A stretch of DNA of 64,000 nucleotides, taken from Actinoplanes sp. DH11. GTDB taxonomy: Bacteria; Actinomycetota; Actinomycetes; Mycobacteriales; Micromonosporaceae. The translations under genes were made by a program, and so were the position numbers. Position 1 is the stretch's first letter. Each line of letters opens with the position of its first letter. The stretch covers positions 186,001 to 250,000 of the forward strand of contig NZ_JAHWGU010000009.1 of the NCBI RefSeq assembly GCF_020873875.1. The letters are read 5' to 3'. The notes below the pieces were generated by a model. The model was not told where the DNA came from. It did no database searches and saw only the letters and a list, made by a program, of their open reading frames with translations. Of the stretch, positions 22,829-32,066 are shown piece by piece.

Positions 22829-24829
22829 ATGCAGGTACGGCGATCAACGTCCGGCGACAGCCAGGCCGATGCCGCTCCAGGCGAGTGGCGCGGCCGGGGT
22901 CCAGCCCCGGCGCCCTGGCTCGCGACAGTCCTACCCGCCCGGGCCGCCCGGGCCGGCACCGACGCGCTGGCCCTCGCGGCCGCGCTGCTCATCGCCACAC
23001 TGCTGCGGCACGACGGGCATCTCGGCGAGGTCGATCTCCGCGGCCTGCTGCTGCTCGCCGCGGTCGCCGCGGTCGTGCACAGCCTCGCCGGCATCCACTT
23101 CGGCCTCTACACCGGCCGCTGGGCGTACGGGTGCTTCGAGGAGATCGCCGCGCTGGTGAAGACCGCCGCCGTCGTGACACCGGTGCTGCTGGTGCTGGAC
23201 ACGGTGCTCGGCCGGCTGGTGCCACGTTCCTCGATCATCGCGGCCGGCCTGATCACGCTGGTCCTCGCGGCCGGGGTGCGCTACACGGTGCGGCTGCTCA
23301 AGGACAACCGGCTGCGGCCGTCGCCCGAGCACGGCATCCGGGTCGTGGTGATGGGCGCCGGCGAGGGCGCCACCCAGGTCATCCGGGCCATGCTGCGCAG
23401 CCCCCGCAGCCCGTACGTGCCGGTGGCCCTGCTCGACGACGACCCGGCCAAGCGCACCTACCGGATCATGGGGGTGCCGGTGGCCGGCAACCGGGACGCG
23501 ATGGCCGACGTGGTCCGCCGGTTCGACGCCGAGGCCGTGGTCATCGCGATCCCGAGCGCCAGCGCCGACCTGATCCGCGCGCTCACCGACCTGGCCCAGC
23601 CGCTCAACGTCGACCTCAAGGTCGTGCCGCCGGTGGTCGAGCTGTTCGGCCGGACCGTGCGGGTGGAGGACATCCGCCCGGTCAGCCACGAGGACCTGCT
23701 CGGCCGCCGCGAGATCGGGATCGACCTGGCCGCCGTCGCGGGATACCTGGAGGGCCGCCGCGTCCTGGTCACCGGCGCCGGTGGTTCGATCGGCTCCGAG
23801 CTGTGCCGGCAGGTCGCCCGGTTCAACCCGGCCAAACTGATCATGCTGGACCGCGACGAGTCGGGCCTGCACGCGGTGCAGCTCTCGCTCGACGGCCGGG
23901 GCATGCTCGACGACCGTAACCTGGTGGTCGCCGACATCCGGGACCAGCAGCGTCTCGACGAGATCTTCACCGAGCACCGGCCGCACGTGGTCTTCCACGC
24001 CGCCGCCCTCAAGCACCTGCCGCTGCTCGAGATGCACCCGTCCGAGGCGCTCAAGACCAACATCATCGGCACCTACCAGATCCTGCAGACCGCCCTGCGG
24101 CACAACGTCGACCGCCTGGTGAACATCTCCACCGACAAGGCCGCCGACCCGTGCAGCGTGCTCGGCTACTCCAAGCGGATCACCGAGCGGCTGACCGCGG
24201 CCGCCGACACGGCCGCCTCCGGCACCTACTGCAGTGTCCGGTTCGGCAACGTGCTCGGCAGCCGCGGCTCGGTGCTCACCGCCTTCGCCGCGCAGGTCGA
24301 GGCGGGCGGCCCGATCACCGTGACGCACCCCGACGTCAACCGGTACTTCATGACCGTGCAGGAGGCGGTCCGGCTGGTCATCCAGGCCGGCGCGCTGGAG
24401 AGCACCGGCGAGGTGCTCGTCCTGGACATGGGCGAGCCGGTGCGCATCGCCGACGTCGCGAAGCGGATCGCCGACGCCGCCGAGCAGCACATCCAGATCG
24501 TCTACACCGGGCTGCGACCGGGCGAGAAGATCTCCGAGATCCTGCTGGGCCCGGACGAGCCGGACCACCGGCCCAACCACCCGCTCATCTCGCAGGCACA
24601 GGTGCCCCCGCTGGACGGCGCGGTGCTGTCGCTGCTGGACCCGTCGTCGCCCCGGACCGACATGATCGCCGTCCTCAAGTGGCTGGCCGAGAGCCCGGCG
24701 CTGCCCGCCGTACGCGTGCCGCCGCCCGCCCCGACCACCACCGCGCCCGGCGTGTGGCACCGCCCGGCGCCGCGCAGCAAGCCCCGCCACCCGGAGGCCG
24801 CCGCCGTCCCACCGGCCCGGCACCCGTGA
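22829..24829 (+). CDS. CapD/PglF-like nucleotide-sugar 4,6-dehydratase/epimerase
   Basis: 666 residues. The ATG at 22829 follows GAGGGGG by four bases. The N-terminal half has four membrane helices and a CoA-binding-like Rossmann domain (VVVMGAGEGATQVIRAML). The C-terminal half is an extended SDR of the polysaccharide biosynthesis family: VTGAGGSIGSELCRQ, HAAALKHLPLLE, NISTDKAADP and GYSKRITE. Such enzymes (PglF, WbpM, FlaA1) convert UDP-GlcNAc to the 4-keto-6-deoxy sugar that starts rare amino-sugar synthesis. Aminotransferase genes in the same locus fit this. The last 50 residues are a Pro-rich tail. It is the first gene of the left EPS operon. Confidence 0.92.
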   Translation: MQVRRSTSGDSQADAAPGEWRGRGPAPAPWLATVLPARAARAGTDALALAAALLIATLLRHDGHLGEVDLRGLLLLAAVAAVVHSLAGIHFGLYTGRWAYGCFEEIAALVKTAAVVTPVLLVLDTVLGRLVPRSSIIAAGLITLVLAAGVRYTVRLLKDNRLRPSPEHGIRVVVMGAGEGATQVIRAMLRSPRSPYVPVALLDDDPAKRTYRIMGVPVAGNRDAMADVVRRFDAEAVVIAIPSASADLIRALTDLAQPLNVDLKVVPPVVELFGRTVRVEDIRPVSHEDLLGRREIGIDLAAVAGYLEGRRVLVTGAGGSIGSELCRQVARFNPAKLIMLDRDESGLHAVQLSLDGRGMLDDRNLVVADIRDQQRLDEIFTEHRPHVVFHAAALKHLPLLEMHPSEALKTNIIGTYQILQTALRHNVDRLVNISTDKAADPCSVLGYSKRITERLTAAADTAASGTYCSVRFGNVLGSRGSVLTAFAAQVEAGGPITVTHPDVNRYFMTVQEAVRLVIQAGALESTGEVLVLDMGEPVRIADVAKRIADAAEQHIQIVYTGLRPGEKISEILLGPDEPDHRPNHPLISQAQVPPLDGAVLSLLDPSSPRTDMIAVLKWLAESPALPAVRVPPPAPTTTAPGVWHRPAPRSKPRHPEAAAVPPARHP

Positions 24830-24984
24830 CCAGACGTGCCAAGACCGCCCGTTCGCGGGCGGCCCGCCCGCCGCAGCACCGGCCGGTGCCCGACGAATCG
24901 GCCGCTCACCCGCCGGACCGCACGACACCGGCACCGCGGACACCGGCTCACCCGAGTCCGGTCCAGCAGAAGGAGAGAACGCCC

Positions 24985-26241
24985 ATGCGGGTGGTCATCG
25001 CCGGTCAGGGATATGTCGGACTGCCGCTCGCGGTCCGCGCCGCCCAGGTCGGTCACCAGGTCGTCGGCTTCGACGTCGACGAGGATCGGATCAAGCGGCT
25101 CGCCGCCGGCGAGTCCTACGTCGACGACGTCTCCTCGGCCGACCTCCAGGACGTCCTGGCCTCCGGTCACTTCACCCCGTCGTCCGACCCGCGCTCCTGC
25201 GGCGGCTTCGACATCGCCGTGATCGCGGTGCCGACGCCCCTGCGTGACGGCACGCCGGACCTGCGCTACATCGAGGAGTCCGCCCGCACCCTGGCGCGGT
25301 ACCTGCGGCCCGGCGCGACCGTCGCCCTCGAGTCGACCACCTACCCCGGCACCACCACCGAACTCGTCGCGCCGCTGCTCGAGGAGGGCTCCGGCCTGAT
25401 CGCCGGCGTCGACTTCCACCTCGGCTACAGCCCCGAACGCATCGATCCTGGCAACCGCGAGTGGAACCTGACCACCACGCCCAAGGTGGTCTCCGGCATC
25501 AACCCGGCCTCGCTCGAACAGGTGCGGGCCTTCTACGGCTCGGTCGTCGACCACACCGTCCCGGTCTCCGACACCAAGGTCGCCGAGCTGGCCAAGCTGC
25601 TCGAGAACACCTTCCGGCACGTCAACATCGCGCTGGTCAACGAGCTTGCGGTGTACGCGCACGACCTCGGCATCGACGTCTGGGAGGCGATCGACGCGGC
25701 CAGTTCGAAGCCGTTCGGGTACATGCGGTTCGTGCCCGGGCCCGGCGTCGGCGGGCACTGCCTGCCGATCGACCCGTCCTACCTCTCGTGGCGGGTGCAG
25801 CGGACCCTCGGCCAGAGTTTCCGCTTCGTCGAGCTCGCCAACGACATCAACAACCACATGCCGGACTACGTCGCCCGCCGGCTGGTCGCCGCCCTCAACA
25901 CCCGGCGCAAGGCGGTCAACGGCTCCACGATCCTGCTGCTCGGTCTCGCCTACAAGAAGAACAGCGGGGACGCGCGCGAGTCGCCGGCCCGGCGGGTCGC
26001 CGCGCTCCTGCTCGACATGGGCGCCGAGGTGCGGGCTGCCGACCCGCACGTGGTCGAGGACGCGCACATCGACAGCCGGGTCGTCCGGGTCTCGCTCACC
26101 CCGGAACAGCTGGCCGCCGCCGACGCGGTGGTCGTGCTCGCCGACCACGACGACTTCGACCTCGACCTCGTCGTGCAGCACGCGGCGTACGTGCTGGACA
26201 CCCGGCACCGCATCACCGGACCAACCGTCGAGTCGATCTGA
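24985..26241 (+). CDS. UDP-glucose/GDP-mannose-type nucleotide-sugar dehydrogenase
   Basis: 418 residues. The ATG at 24985 has AAGGAGAG seven bases upstream; the longer frame upstream is a shadow of the CapD-like gene. The NAD motif is VVIAGQGYVGLPLAV (residues 3-17). The catalytic Cys lies in GVGGHCLPIDPSYLSW, and the C-terminal UDP-sugar domain starts LLGLAYKKNSGDARESPA. This pattern resembles WbpA/WecC (UDP-HexNAc 6-dehydrogenases) more than Ugd. It supplies uronic acids for the polysaccharide. It is 155 bp after the CapD-like gene and 19 bp before the sugar transferase gene. Confidence 0.92.
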   Translation: MRVVIAGQGYVGLPLAVRAAQVGHQVVGFDVDEDRIKRLAAGESYVDDVSSADLQDVLASGHFTPSSDPRSCGGFDIAVIAVPTPLRDGTPDLRYIEESARTLARYLRPGATVALESTTYPGTTTELVAPLLEEGSGLIAGVDFHLGYSPERIDPGNREWNLTTTPKVVSGINPASLEQVRAFYGSVVDHTVPVSDTKVAELAKLLENTFRHVNIALVNELAVYAHDLGIDVWEAIDAASSKPFGYMRFVPGPGVGGHCLPIDPSYLSWRVQRTLGQSFRFVELANDINNHMPDYVARRLVAALNTRRKAVNGSTILLLGLAYKKNSGDARESPARRVAALLLDMGAEVRAADPHVVEDAHIDSRVVRVSLTPEQLAAADAVVVLADHDDFDLDLVVQHAAYVLDTRHRITGPTVESI

Positions 26242-26260
26242 ACCGCCTGCGGAGGTAATC

Positions 26261-26983
26261 GTGGACCCCGTCGTACGCCCCGTTTGGAACGGCCTGCAAC
26301 GCCTGGTCGCCGCCGTCATGCTGCTCCTGCTCGCCCCCCTGGTCGCCGCGATCGCGGCCTGGATCCGGATCGCCGACGGCCGGGGTGTGCTCTTCGTCCA
26401 GGACCGGGCGGGCCTGCGCGGCCGACCGTTCCGGATGCTCAAGTTCCGGTCGATGGTGCACGACTCGGTGGCGCTCAGCGCCAAGCTCGGCATCGACGAC
26501 CCGTTCGGCCTGCTGGAGAACGATCCCCGGATCACCCGGTGCGGCAGATTCCTGCGGCGGACCAGCCTCGACGAACTGCCCCAGCTGATCAACGTGGTGC
26601 GCGGCGAGATGAACCTGATCGGACCCCGGCCGGACGTGCTGCCGCAGGTGGCGAACTACTCCGCCGAGGACGCCCGCCGGCTCGAGGTGAAGCCCGGCAT
26701 CACCGGCTGGGCCCAGGTCAACGGCCGGGACGACATCGACTGGCCGCAGCGCTTCATCCTCGACCGGTGGTACGTCGACAACTGGTCGCCGGCCCTCGAC
26801 CTGCGCATCCTCTGGCGGACCGCGGTCACGCTGCAGCGCGGCGAGCCGCCGGTGCACGTGGACACCCTCAACATCGCCCGGCAGCAGACGGCGGCCGGCG
26901 CGTTCGATCAGAAGGCCACCACCACCGCCCGGCCGCCGGCCGACCACAGCGTGACGGAGCAGGACGTCACCCGTGTCGCCTGA
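26261..26983 (+). CDS. initiating undecaprenyl-phosphate sugar phosphotransferase
   Basis: 240 residues from the GTG at 26261, with GGAGG five bases upstream. There is a single N-terminal membrane segment (residues 14-36), then the Bac_transf domain: FVQDRAGLRGRPFRMLKFRSM, with the DE-containing DELPQLINVVRGEMNLIGPRP and GITGWAQVNGR. It is a small PglC-like enzyme without the extra helices of WbaP/WcaJ. It moves a sugar-1-phosphate from UDP-sugar to undecaprenyl phosphate, the first membrane step of polysaccharide assembly. Its stop overlaps the next gene by 11 bp. Confidence 0.92.
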   Translation: MDPVVRPVWNGLQRLVAAVMLLLLAPLVAAIAAWIRIADGRGVLFVQDRAGLRGRPFRMLKFRSMVHDSVALSAKLGIDDPFGLLENDPRITRCGRFLRRTSLDELPQLINVVRGEMNLIGPRPDVLPQVANYSAEDARRLEVKPGITGWAQVNGRDDIDWPQRFILDRWYVDNWSPALDLRILWRTAVTLQRGEPPVHVDTLNIARQQTAAGAFDQKATTTARPPADHSVTEQDVTRVA

Positions 26984-28037
26984 CCGCACCGAGATCGGCT
27001 CGGAGTTCCACTGGGACCCGGCCGTCCTGCTCAATGCCGAGCAGGGCGGCCTGCCCCGGTGGATGCCCGAGCAGCACGAACTCTTCGCCACCGGCTGCGG
27101 CGCTCTCGCCGAACTGCTGCGCCGGATCGCCCCGGCCGGCCGGCTGCACGTGCCCTCCTACTTCTGCATGGGCGTGGCCGAGGCGCTCTCCGAGCTGATC
27201 CCGATCACCTGGTACCGCCACCTCCCCGACGGGCGCGGCCCGCGCTGGGAGACGCTGCGGGCCCGCGACGGGGACGTGGTCCTCGCGCAGAACCTGTTCG
27301 GCCGCGACGACGGCGGGCCGTGGCACGCCTGGATCCGGGCACACCCGGCGATCCCGGTGATCGAGGACCACTCGCACGACCCGTTCGGTGACTGGGCGCG
27401 GGACAGTGTGGCGGCGTACGCGATCGCCTCCCTGCGCAAGACGCTCCCGCTCCCGGACGGTGGCCTCCTGTGGTCGCCGCGCGGGCTCGGCCTGCCCCGG
27501 CCGCGCGGCCCGGAGAGCACGGGCGCGCACCTCAAACTCGCGGCCATGCTGCTCAAAGCGGCGTGGCGGAGCGGGCGGCCGATCGACAAGGAACACTTCC
27601 GGTCGCTGCAGCAGCAGGGCGAACACGAACTGCTCGGCCACGCCGGGCCGGCCTGCGCCTTCACCCGGGCGGCGCTGCCGCTGCTCGACGTGACGGGCCT
27701 GCGTGCGGCGGACGCGGCCGCCGCCCGGGAGCTGGCGGGAGTGCTGTCCGCCCGTACCCCTCTGATCCGGGTCGTGGGTGACGGGCCGTTCCGCGTACAG
27801 CTGGAATGCACCTCCCCGCAGGCGCGGGATGCGCTCCAGGCGCACCTGGCCCGGAACGGGATCTTCGCGCCGGTGCATTGGCGGCAGGACCGCCATGGGC
27901 TCTGGAGCGGCGATCACGAGGCTTTCGAGGCGGCCGGGCGGATGCTCACGCTGCCGGCTGATCATCGGTGCCGGCCGGCGGATCTGTGGCGGATGGCGGA
28001 GGTGGTACGCGCCTTCGAGCCGGCGCTGGCCGCCTGA
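26973..28037 (+). CDS. DegT-like PLP-fold protein of the EPS locus
   Basis: 354 residues from a GTG overlapping the sugar transferase gene by 11 bp. The layout follows fold type I aminotransferases: an early FATGCGALAELLRRI segment, LHVPSYFCMGV, IPVIEDHSHDPFG (an Asp in the usual cofactor-contact position) and SLRKTLPLPDGG, whose Lys is a candidate Schiff-base residue. Similarity to DegT/DnrJ/EryC1 is weak. It may aminate a keto sugar made by the CapD-like enzyme, or be a noncatalytic relative. It ends the left arm. Confidence 0.65.
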   Translation: MSPDRTEIGSEFHWDPAVLLNAEQGGLPRWMPEQHELFATGCGALAELLRRIAPAGRLHVPSYFCMGVAEALSELIPITWYRHLPDGRGPRWETLRARDGDVVLAQNLFGRDDGGPWHAWIRAHPAIPVIEDHSHDPFGDWARDSVAAYAIASLRKTLPLPDGGLLWSPRGLGLPRPRGPESTGAHLKLAAMLLKAAWRSGRPIDKEHFRSLQQQGEHELLGHAGPACAFTRAALPLLDVTGLRAADAAAARELAGVLSARTPLIRVVGDGPFRVQLECTSPQARDALQAHLARNGIFAPVHWRQDRHGLWSGDHEAFEAAGRMLTLPADHRCRPADLWRMAEVVRAFEPALAA

Positions 28038-28167
28038 GGTCTGCCGGGCCGCTCTCGTCGGGTGCTTGGCCGTCCTCGTCCGGTGGCAGGGTCGCGGAGA
28101 TCGGCGCATGGGCATATCATCATTACGTGATGCGTCGATCAACGCAGAGTGATCAAGGACGGTGACC

Positions 28168-29376
28168 ATGACCACCGCGACCTGGATTGCGCTCGGGCTG
28201 GCCGTCTACGGCGCCGTGAGCTACGCGGTGGGATCGATCCTCCAGGCCATCGGTGCGAAACGCAGCCACAACACCGTGAGCACGCTCGGCCACCCGCTTT
28301 ACCTGATCGGCATCGCCCTCGACATCTCCGCCTGGGTCGCGGCGATGTTCGCGTTGCAGCACCTCGCGGTCTACGTCGTCGAATCCGTCCTGGCCGGCTC
28401 GCTCACCATCACCGCCGTGCTGGCCTGGCTGTTCCTGAAATCGAAGCTCCGGCAGCGCGACGTCATCGCGATCGTCTGCACCGCCGCCGCCCTGACCGCC
28501 CTCGCCATGTCCGCCGGCCAGCAGCACGAGATGGTGCCCTCGACCACCATGCGGATCGCGTTCCCGGCGGCCGCGGTCGGCGTCGTGATCCTCGGCTGGG
28601 CCACCACCCGGATCGGCATCCCCGGCCTCATCGCCGCCGTCGGCGGCCTCTCCCTCGGCGGCGCCGCGCTCACCGGCCGCGCACTGACCCTGCCGCCCGG
28701 CTCGATGGACTCGTTCGGCACCGCGGTTGTCGCGATCGCCACGGAACCGCTGGTCTGGGCCCTGCTGATCTTCCCGATCAACGGCATGATCCTGTACGCG
28801 AACGCGCTCCAGCAGGGCGACGTCGGCCGCGTCACGGCCGTGCACTGGACCGGCGAGGTCGTCGCCCCCTCGGTGATCGCGCTGACCCTGCTCGGCGACA
28901 CCGTCCGCCCCGGCTGGGAACCGGCCGCCCTGCTCGCCGGCATTATCACCATCGCCTCCGCCGTCATCCTCGCGTCCGCACCCGCCGCCACCGCACCCGT
29001 CGCCTCCGACACCTCCACCCCGCTCCCGGTCGCCCCGCCCCAGGCCGGCCTGGCCCTCGTCCACGCCGAGGCCTGGCGGCTCGCCATCCCACCCGAAGCA
29101 CACTGGCCGGCTTTGCAGCCGCCCCTCGTCCGGGGATACGGCACCTTCCTCTGGTGGGGCTCACCGACCACCCCGCAGCCCCTGTGGGTGCCGCCGGACC
29201 GCACCATCGACGTCCCCGGCGCGCTGCCCGCCTGGGCGGGTCCGCAACTGCCCGAACGACGCGGCGACGCCCCGGAGGAACAACCGGTAGTGCGACGCGC
29301 CCCGCAGCGCCGGCTCGGCGGCCGGCGCAGGGCGACGCCCGCCTTGATGTCCGGGCGCAAATCCACGGCGGCCTAA
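28168..29376 (+). CDS. DMT/EamA-like multi-pass membrane protein
   Basis: 402 residues. The ATG at 28168 has AAGGA eight bases upstream. The first 275 residues form about nine membrane helices in the pattern of drug/metabolite transporters (for example YAVGSILQAIGAKRS, ESVLAGSLTITAVLAWLFL). The C-terminal 125 residues are a Pro/Ala-rich soluble tail ending in a basic cluster, unusual for the superfamily. The substrate is unknown. It lies just past the left EPS arm and is read in the same direction, but separated by 130 bp. Confidence 0.75.
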   Translation: MTTATWIALGLAVYGAVSYAVGSILQAIGAKRSHNTVSTLGHPLYLIGIALDISAWVAAMFALQHLAVYVVESVLAGSLTITAVLAWLFLKSKLRQRDVIAIVCTAAALTALAMSAGQQHEMVPSTTMRIAFPAAAVGVVILGWATTRIGIPGLIAAVGGLSLGGAALTGRALTLPPGSMDSFGTAVVAIATEPLVWALLIFPINGMILYANALQQGDVGRVTAVHWTGEVVAPSVIALTLLGDTVRPGWEPAALLAGIITIASAVILASAPAATAPVASDTSTPLPVAPPQAGLALVHAEAWRLAIPPEAHWPALQPPLVRGYGTFLWWGSPTTPQPLWVPPDRTIDVPGALPAWAGPQLPERRGDAPEEQPVVRRAPQRRLGGRRRATPALMSGRKSTAA

Positions 29377-29470
29377 AGCGCGGTTTCTGGTTCCGGCACG
29401 GCGGGTGAGATGCCAATGTTCGGCGGGATCGACGCTGATGGCTGCCCGGTGGCGGTAGCATCGGGTCACC

Positions 29471-29890
29471 ATGGAACTGCACTGGTGGACGATCGAAGTC
29501 ATCGACGGCGCGCACCAATCCGCGGCGCGCTGGCAGGACTCCTATGCCACAGTGCTTGTCGAGACGGCCATCGCCCACGGTGCCTACGAGTGGAACTGGC
29601 TGCGGCAACCATGGGGCACCCTCTTCGAGATCGGTTTCCGCAGCGACGACCGCTGGTCTTCGTACCGTGAGTTGCCCGCCGTCCGCGCCGCCCTCGACGC
29701 CGTCCCCGATCCCGTCAACGGCCTGCTGATCTATCCCGGTCGCGGCGGCAGCTCGGGGCGTGCCGAGCCGCGCCGCCCGCTGCCCCGGACCGGCGCCGGG
29801 GCGGCACCCGTGCCCGAGGAGCCGAAGCGCGTCCGGGTGCGGCTGGCCGTCAGCGAGCCCGCCCCGACCGTAGGCGGCGTGGCAGCCTGA
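29471..29890 (+). CDS. conserved hypothetical actinobacterial protein
   Basis: 139 residues. The N-terminal 95 residues look like a compact domain (MELHWWTIEVIDGAHQSAAR, WGTLFEIGF, LDAVPDPVNGLLIYPGRGG). The remaining Pro/Arg-rich part looks disordered. I recall similar sequences in Micromonosporaceae, without known function. The ATG has no strong Shine-Dalgarno. It stands alone 94 bp after the membrane protein gene and before the repeat-rich region. Confidence 0.7.
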   Translation: MELHWWTIEVIDGAHQSAARWQDSYATVLVETAIAHGAYEWNWLRQPWGTLFEIGFRSDDRWSSYRELPAVRAALDAVPDPVNGLLIYPGRGGSSGRAEPRRPLPRTGAGAAPVPEEPKRVRVRLAVSEPAPTVGGVAA

Positions 29891-29930
29891 CCGTCCGCCT
29901 CTACCGGCCAACCTGGCGGGCGCTTTCCTC

Positions 29931-29966
29931 CATGCTGTCCATGCTGTCCATGCTGTCCATGCTGTC
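29931..29966. repeat. 9-bp tandem repeat (4 copies)
   Basis: CATGCTGTC is repeated four times without error, in the gene-poor stretch 29891-30324 before the IS element. Confidence 0.9.
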
Positions 29967-30118
29967 CATAAACGGTCAGCGGGTGCGTGGCAGGTGTTCG
30001 TCGCTCGCGTGTTCCCCGATCATCACCTCCGCAGGGTGTCCTATGGTTCGGTCAGGCAGCGATCGCCTCTTCCTGCTGGTTTGTGCTGATCGGGCGTCGG
30101 AGGCGGATCTTGGTGTGC

Positions 30119-30167
30119 GCGATGCCGGCTCGCCGGTGCCGGGTGCGATGCCGGCTCGCCGGTGCCG
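30119..30167. repeat. two 23-bp direct repeats
   Basis: The same 23 bases, beginning GCGATGCCGGCTCGCC, occur at 30119-30141 and 30145-30167. Beyond these and the 9-bp array, the stretch 29891-30324 holds no supported gene. Confidence 0.8.
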
Positions 30168-30324
30168 AGTGGATCGGTGCGGCGTGGTGTTTTCGTGCCC
30201 TCGGTTCCTTGGCGGTCAGTGAGTGACCAGCCGCGACCCGCTGCGGTGGGCCCGCGTGGCGTTGTTGATCTGCTGGCGGAGCGAAATCGCGCTTTCAGGC
30301 CAATGATCACCGCGATTTCGTAGC

Positions 30325-32066
30325 GCTAGCCCTGCTTTCCGCGTGTCGGTGATCGTGGGTGGGTTCGGCGCGGCGGGTTGGCGGTGTGGGTGGTTGGTGG
30401 CAGCGTGCCGGGGTTGTGAGACAGCGTGCGCAGTACGGTTCGGTGCCGTCGGTGGAGAAGGCGTTGGGGTCGTTGCCGGTGGTCGCGGCGTTCGCCGGCC
30501 GGTTACGGATTCGTGCGGTCATCGATGAGTTGTGCCCGGCCGATGGGCGGGCGGAGTTGACGCACGGTCAGGTTGTCGAGGCGTTGGTCGCGAACCGGTT
30601 GACCTCGCCGGAACCGTTGGTGCGGGTGCAGGACTGGGCGGGCGGGTACGCGGTCGAGGAAGTTTTCGGCGTGCGCCCGGAACAGCTCAACGATGATCGG
30701 GTCGGCCGGGCGCTGGACGCGATCGCCAAGCGGGTCGACGCGATCGCCGGGTCGGTGGGTGCGGCCGCGATCGAGGCGTTCGGGATCGATGTGTCGCGCC
30801 TGCATTGGGACATGACCTCGATCTCGGTGCACGGCGAGTACGAGCACCCCGAGCAGGGGTATCCGGCGCCGAAGTTCGGTCATCCCAAGGACCGGCGCCC
30901 GGACTTGAAACAGGTCCAGACCGGGATCGCGGTGACCGCGGACGGTGGGGTGCCGGTGTTTCATCGCGCGTATGACGGCGGTGCCGGCGAAGTCGCTCAG
31001 GTGGTGCCGATGATGAAGTCGTTGCAGAAAATCGCTACCGAACGCCGGTTGTTGATCGTCGGGGACTCGAAGCTGGTGTCGTACGAGAATCTGGCCACGA
31101 TGCAGGCCGAGCAGGTCCGGTTCGTGGCGCCGGCGTCGAAGCTGTATGTGCCGGCTACGGCTTTGGCCGGCCTGGATCTGGGCCAGGCCACCCGGGTCGA
31201 CTACGTCGCCGCCCGTGACCACGGCAAAGACCCGGACAAGCGGGGCACATGGCACGTCTGGGAGGACACCATGGACCTGGCCGTGCCGCGCAAGAAGGGT
31301 CTGGTGCTGTCACTGCGCCGGGTGTTCGTGCATTCCAGTGCCCGCGCCCAGGCCGCGGCCACCGCGCGGGCCCAGAAACTGGACCGGGCCCGCGACGACC
31401 TGGCCCGGCTGAGCCGGGCCCTGGGCTCGCGGCACTACCCGGATGCGGCAGCGGTCGAGGCCCGCCTGGCGATGATCGGCAAGGCCCGCCGCGTCGGCGC
31501 CTACCTGCAGGCCACCACCGGCACCGACCCGGACACCGGCAAACCCACCTTGCACTGGCGTTTCGACCAGGCGGTAATCGATGCCGAAGCGGCCACCGAC
31601 GGCTGGTACGCGCTACTGACCAACCTCGATCCCGGCGAGGCCGACGCCACCCAGGTGCTGCTGCACTACAAAGGCCAGGAAGCCGTCGAACGCCGCTACT
31701 CGGCGTTCAAAGGCCCCCTGGCTGTTGCCGCGATCTACCTGAAGAACAACCGCCGGATCACCGCCATGATCACCGTGATCTGTCTCGCCCTGCTCATCTT
31801 CAGCCTCATCGAACGCCAGGTCAGAGCCGCGCTACGCGCCCAAGGCCGGACCACCGTCGCCGGTCTCTACGCCGGCCGCCCCGCGATCCCGACCACCCGG
31901 CTGATCCTGCAAGCCCTCGCCGGCATGAGACTCATCCCCGCCATCGGCGGCAACCCGCCCACCATCCCGCTACCCACACCCCTGCAACACGAACTCCTCG
32001 ACCTACTCGACGTCGATCCGCTGGAATGGTGCTGACGATCACCGACCTGCGGAAAGCAGGGCTAGC
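30325..32066 (+). mobile_element. IS1634-family insertion sequence
   Basis: About 1.74 kb, bounded by 32-bp terminal inverted repeats with 30 identities. The left end starts GCTAGCCCTGCTTTCCGC (30325) and the right end finishes GCGGAAAGCAGGGCTAGC (32066). Each terminal GCTAGC is itself a palindrome, so these 6 bp could instead be the target duplication, with CCTGC as the true end. Flanking 5-mers outside it (GTAGC and AGATC) do not match. One intact transposase gene lies inside, so the element may be active. Confidence 0.9.
30416..32035 (+). CDS. IS1634-family transposase
   Basis: 539 residues from the GTG at 30416; a GTG at 30359 is possible. The N-terminal DUF4277-like part contains LPVVAAFAGRLRIRAVIDEL. 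The DDE catalytic core is visible as HWDMTSISVHGEY (first Asp), LLIVGDSKLVSYE (second Asp) and LLHYKGQEAVERRYSAFKG (Glu region). Length, order and residues fit IS1634 of the IS4 superfamily. No frameshift is present. The stop is 31 bp from the right terminal repeat. Confidence 0.92.
   Translation: MRQRAQYGSVPSVEKALGSLPVVAAFAGRLRIRAVIDELCPADGRAELTHGQVVEALVANRLTSPEPLVRVQDWAGGYAVEEVFGVRPEQLNDDRVGRALDAIAKRVDAIAGSVGAAAIEAFGIDVSRLHWDMTSISVHGEYEHPEQGYPAPKFGHPKDRRPDLKQVQTGIAVTADGGVPVFHRAYDGGAGEVAQVVPMMKSLQKIATERRLLIVGDSKLVSYENLATMQAEQVRFVAPASKLYVPATALAGLDLGQATRVDYVAARDHGKDPDKRGTWHVWEDTMDLAVPRKKGLVLSLRRVFVHSSARAQAAATARAQKLDRARDDLARLSRALGSRHYPDAAAVEARLAMIGKARRVGAYLQATTGTDPDTGKPTLHWRFDQAVIDAEAATDGWYALLTNLDPGEADATQVLLHYKGQEAVERRYSAFKGPLAVAAIYLKNNRRITAMITVICLALLIFSLIERQVRAALRAQGRTTVAGLYAGRPAIPTTRLILQALAGMRLIPAIGGNPPTIPLPTPLQHELLDLLDVDPLEWC

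Noticed and set aside
29932-30222. Plus-strand ORF starting MLSMLSMLSMLS
   Set aside because: The start is the translation of the 9-bp repeat; no binding site, and poor codon bias afterward.
30263-30275. TGTTGATCTGCTG as a possible second, outer end of the IS
   Set aside because: A reverse-complement near-match exists just outside the right end, but it is 50 bp from the left terminal repeat and the proper 32-bp ends lie inside it; likely chance.
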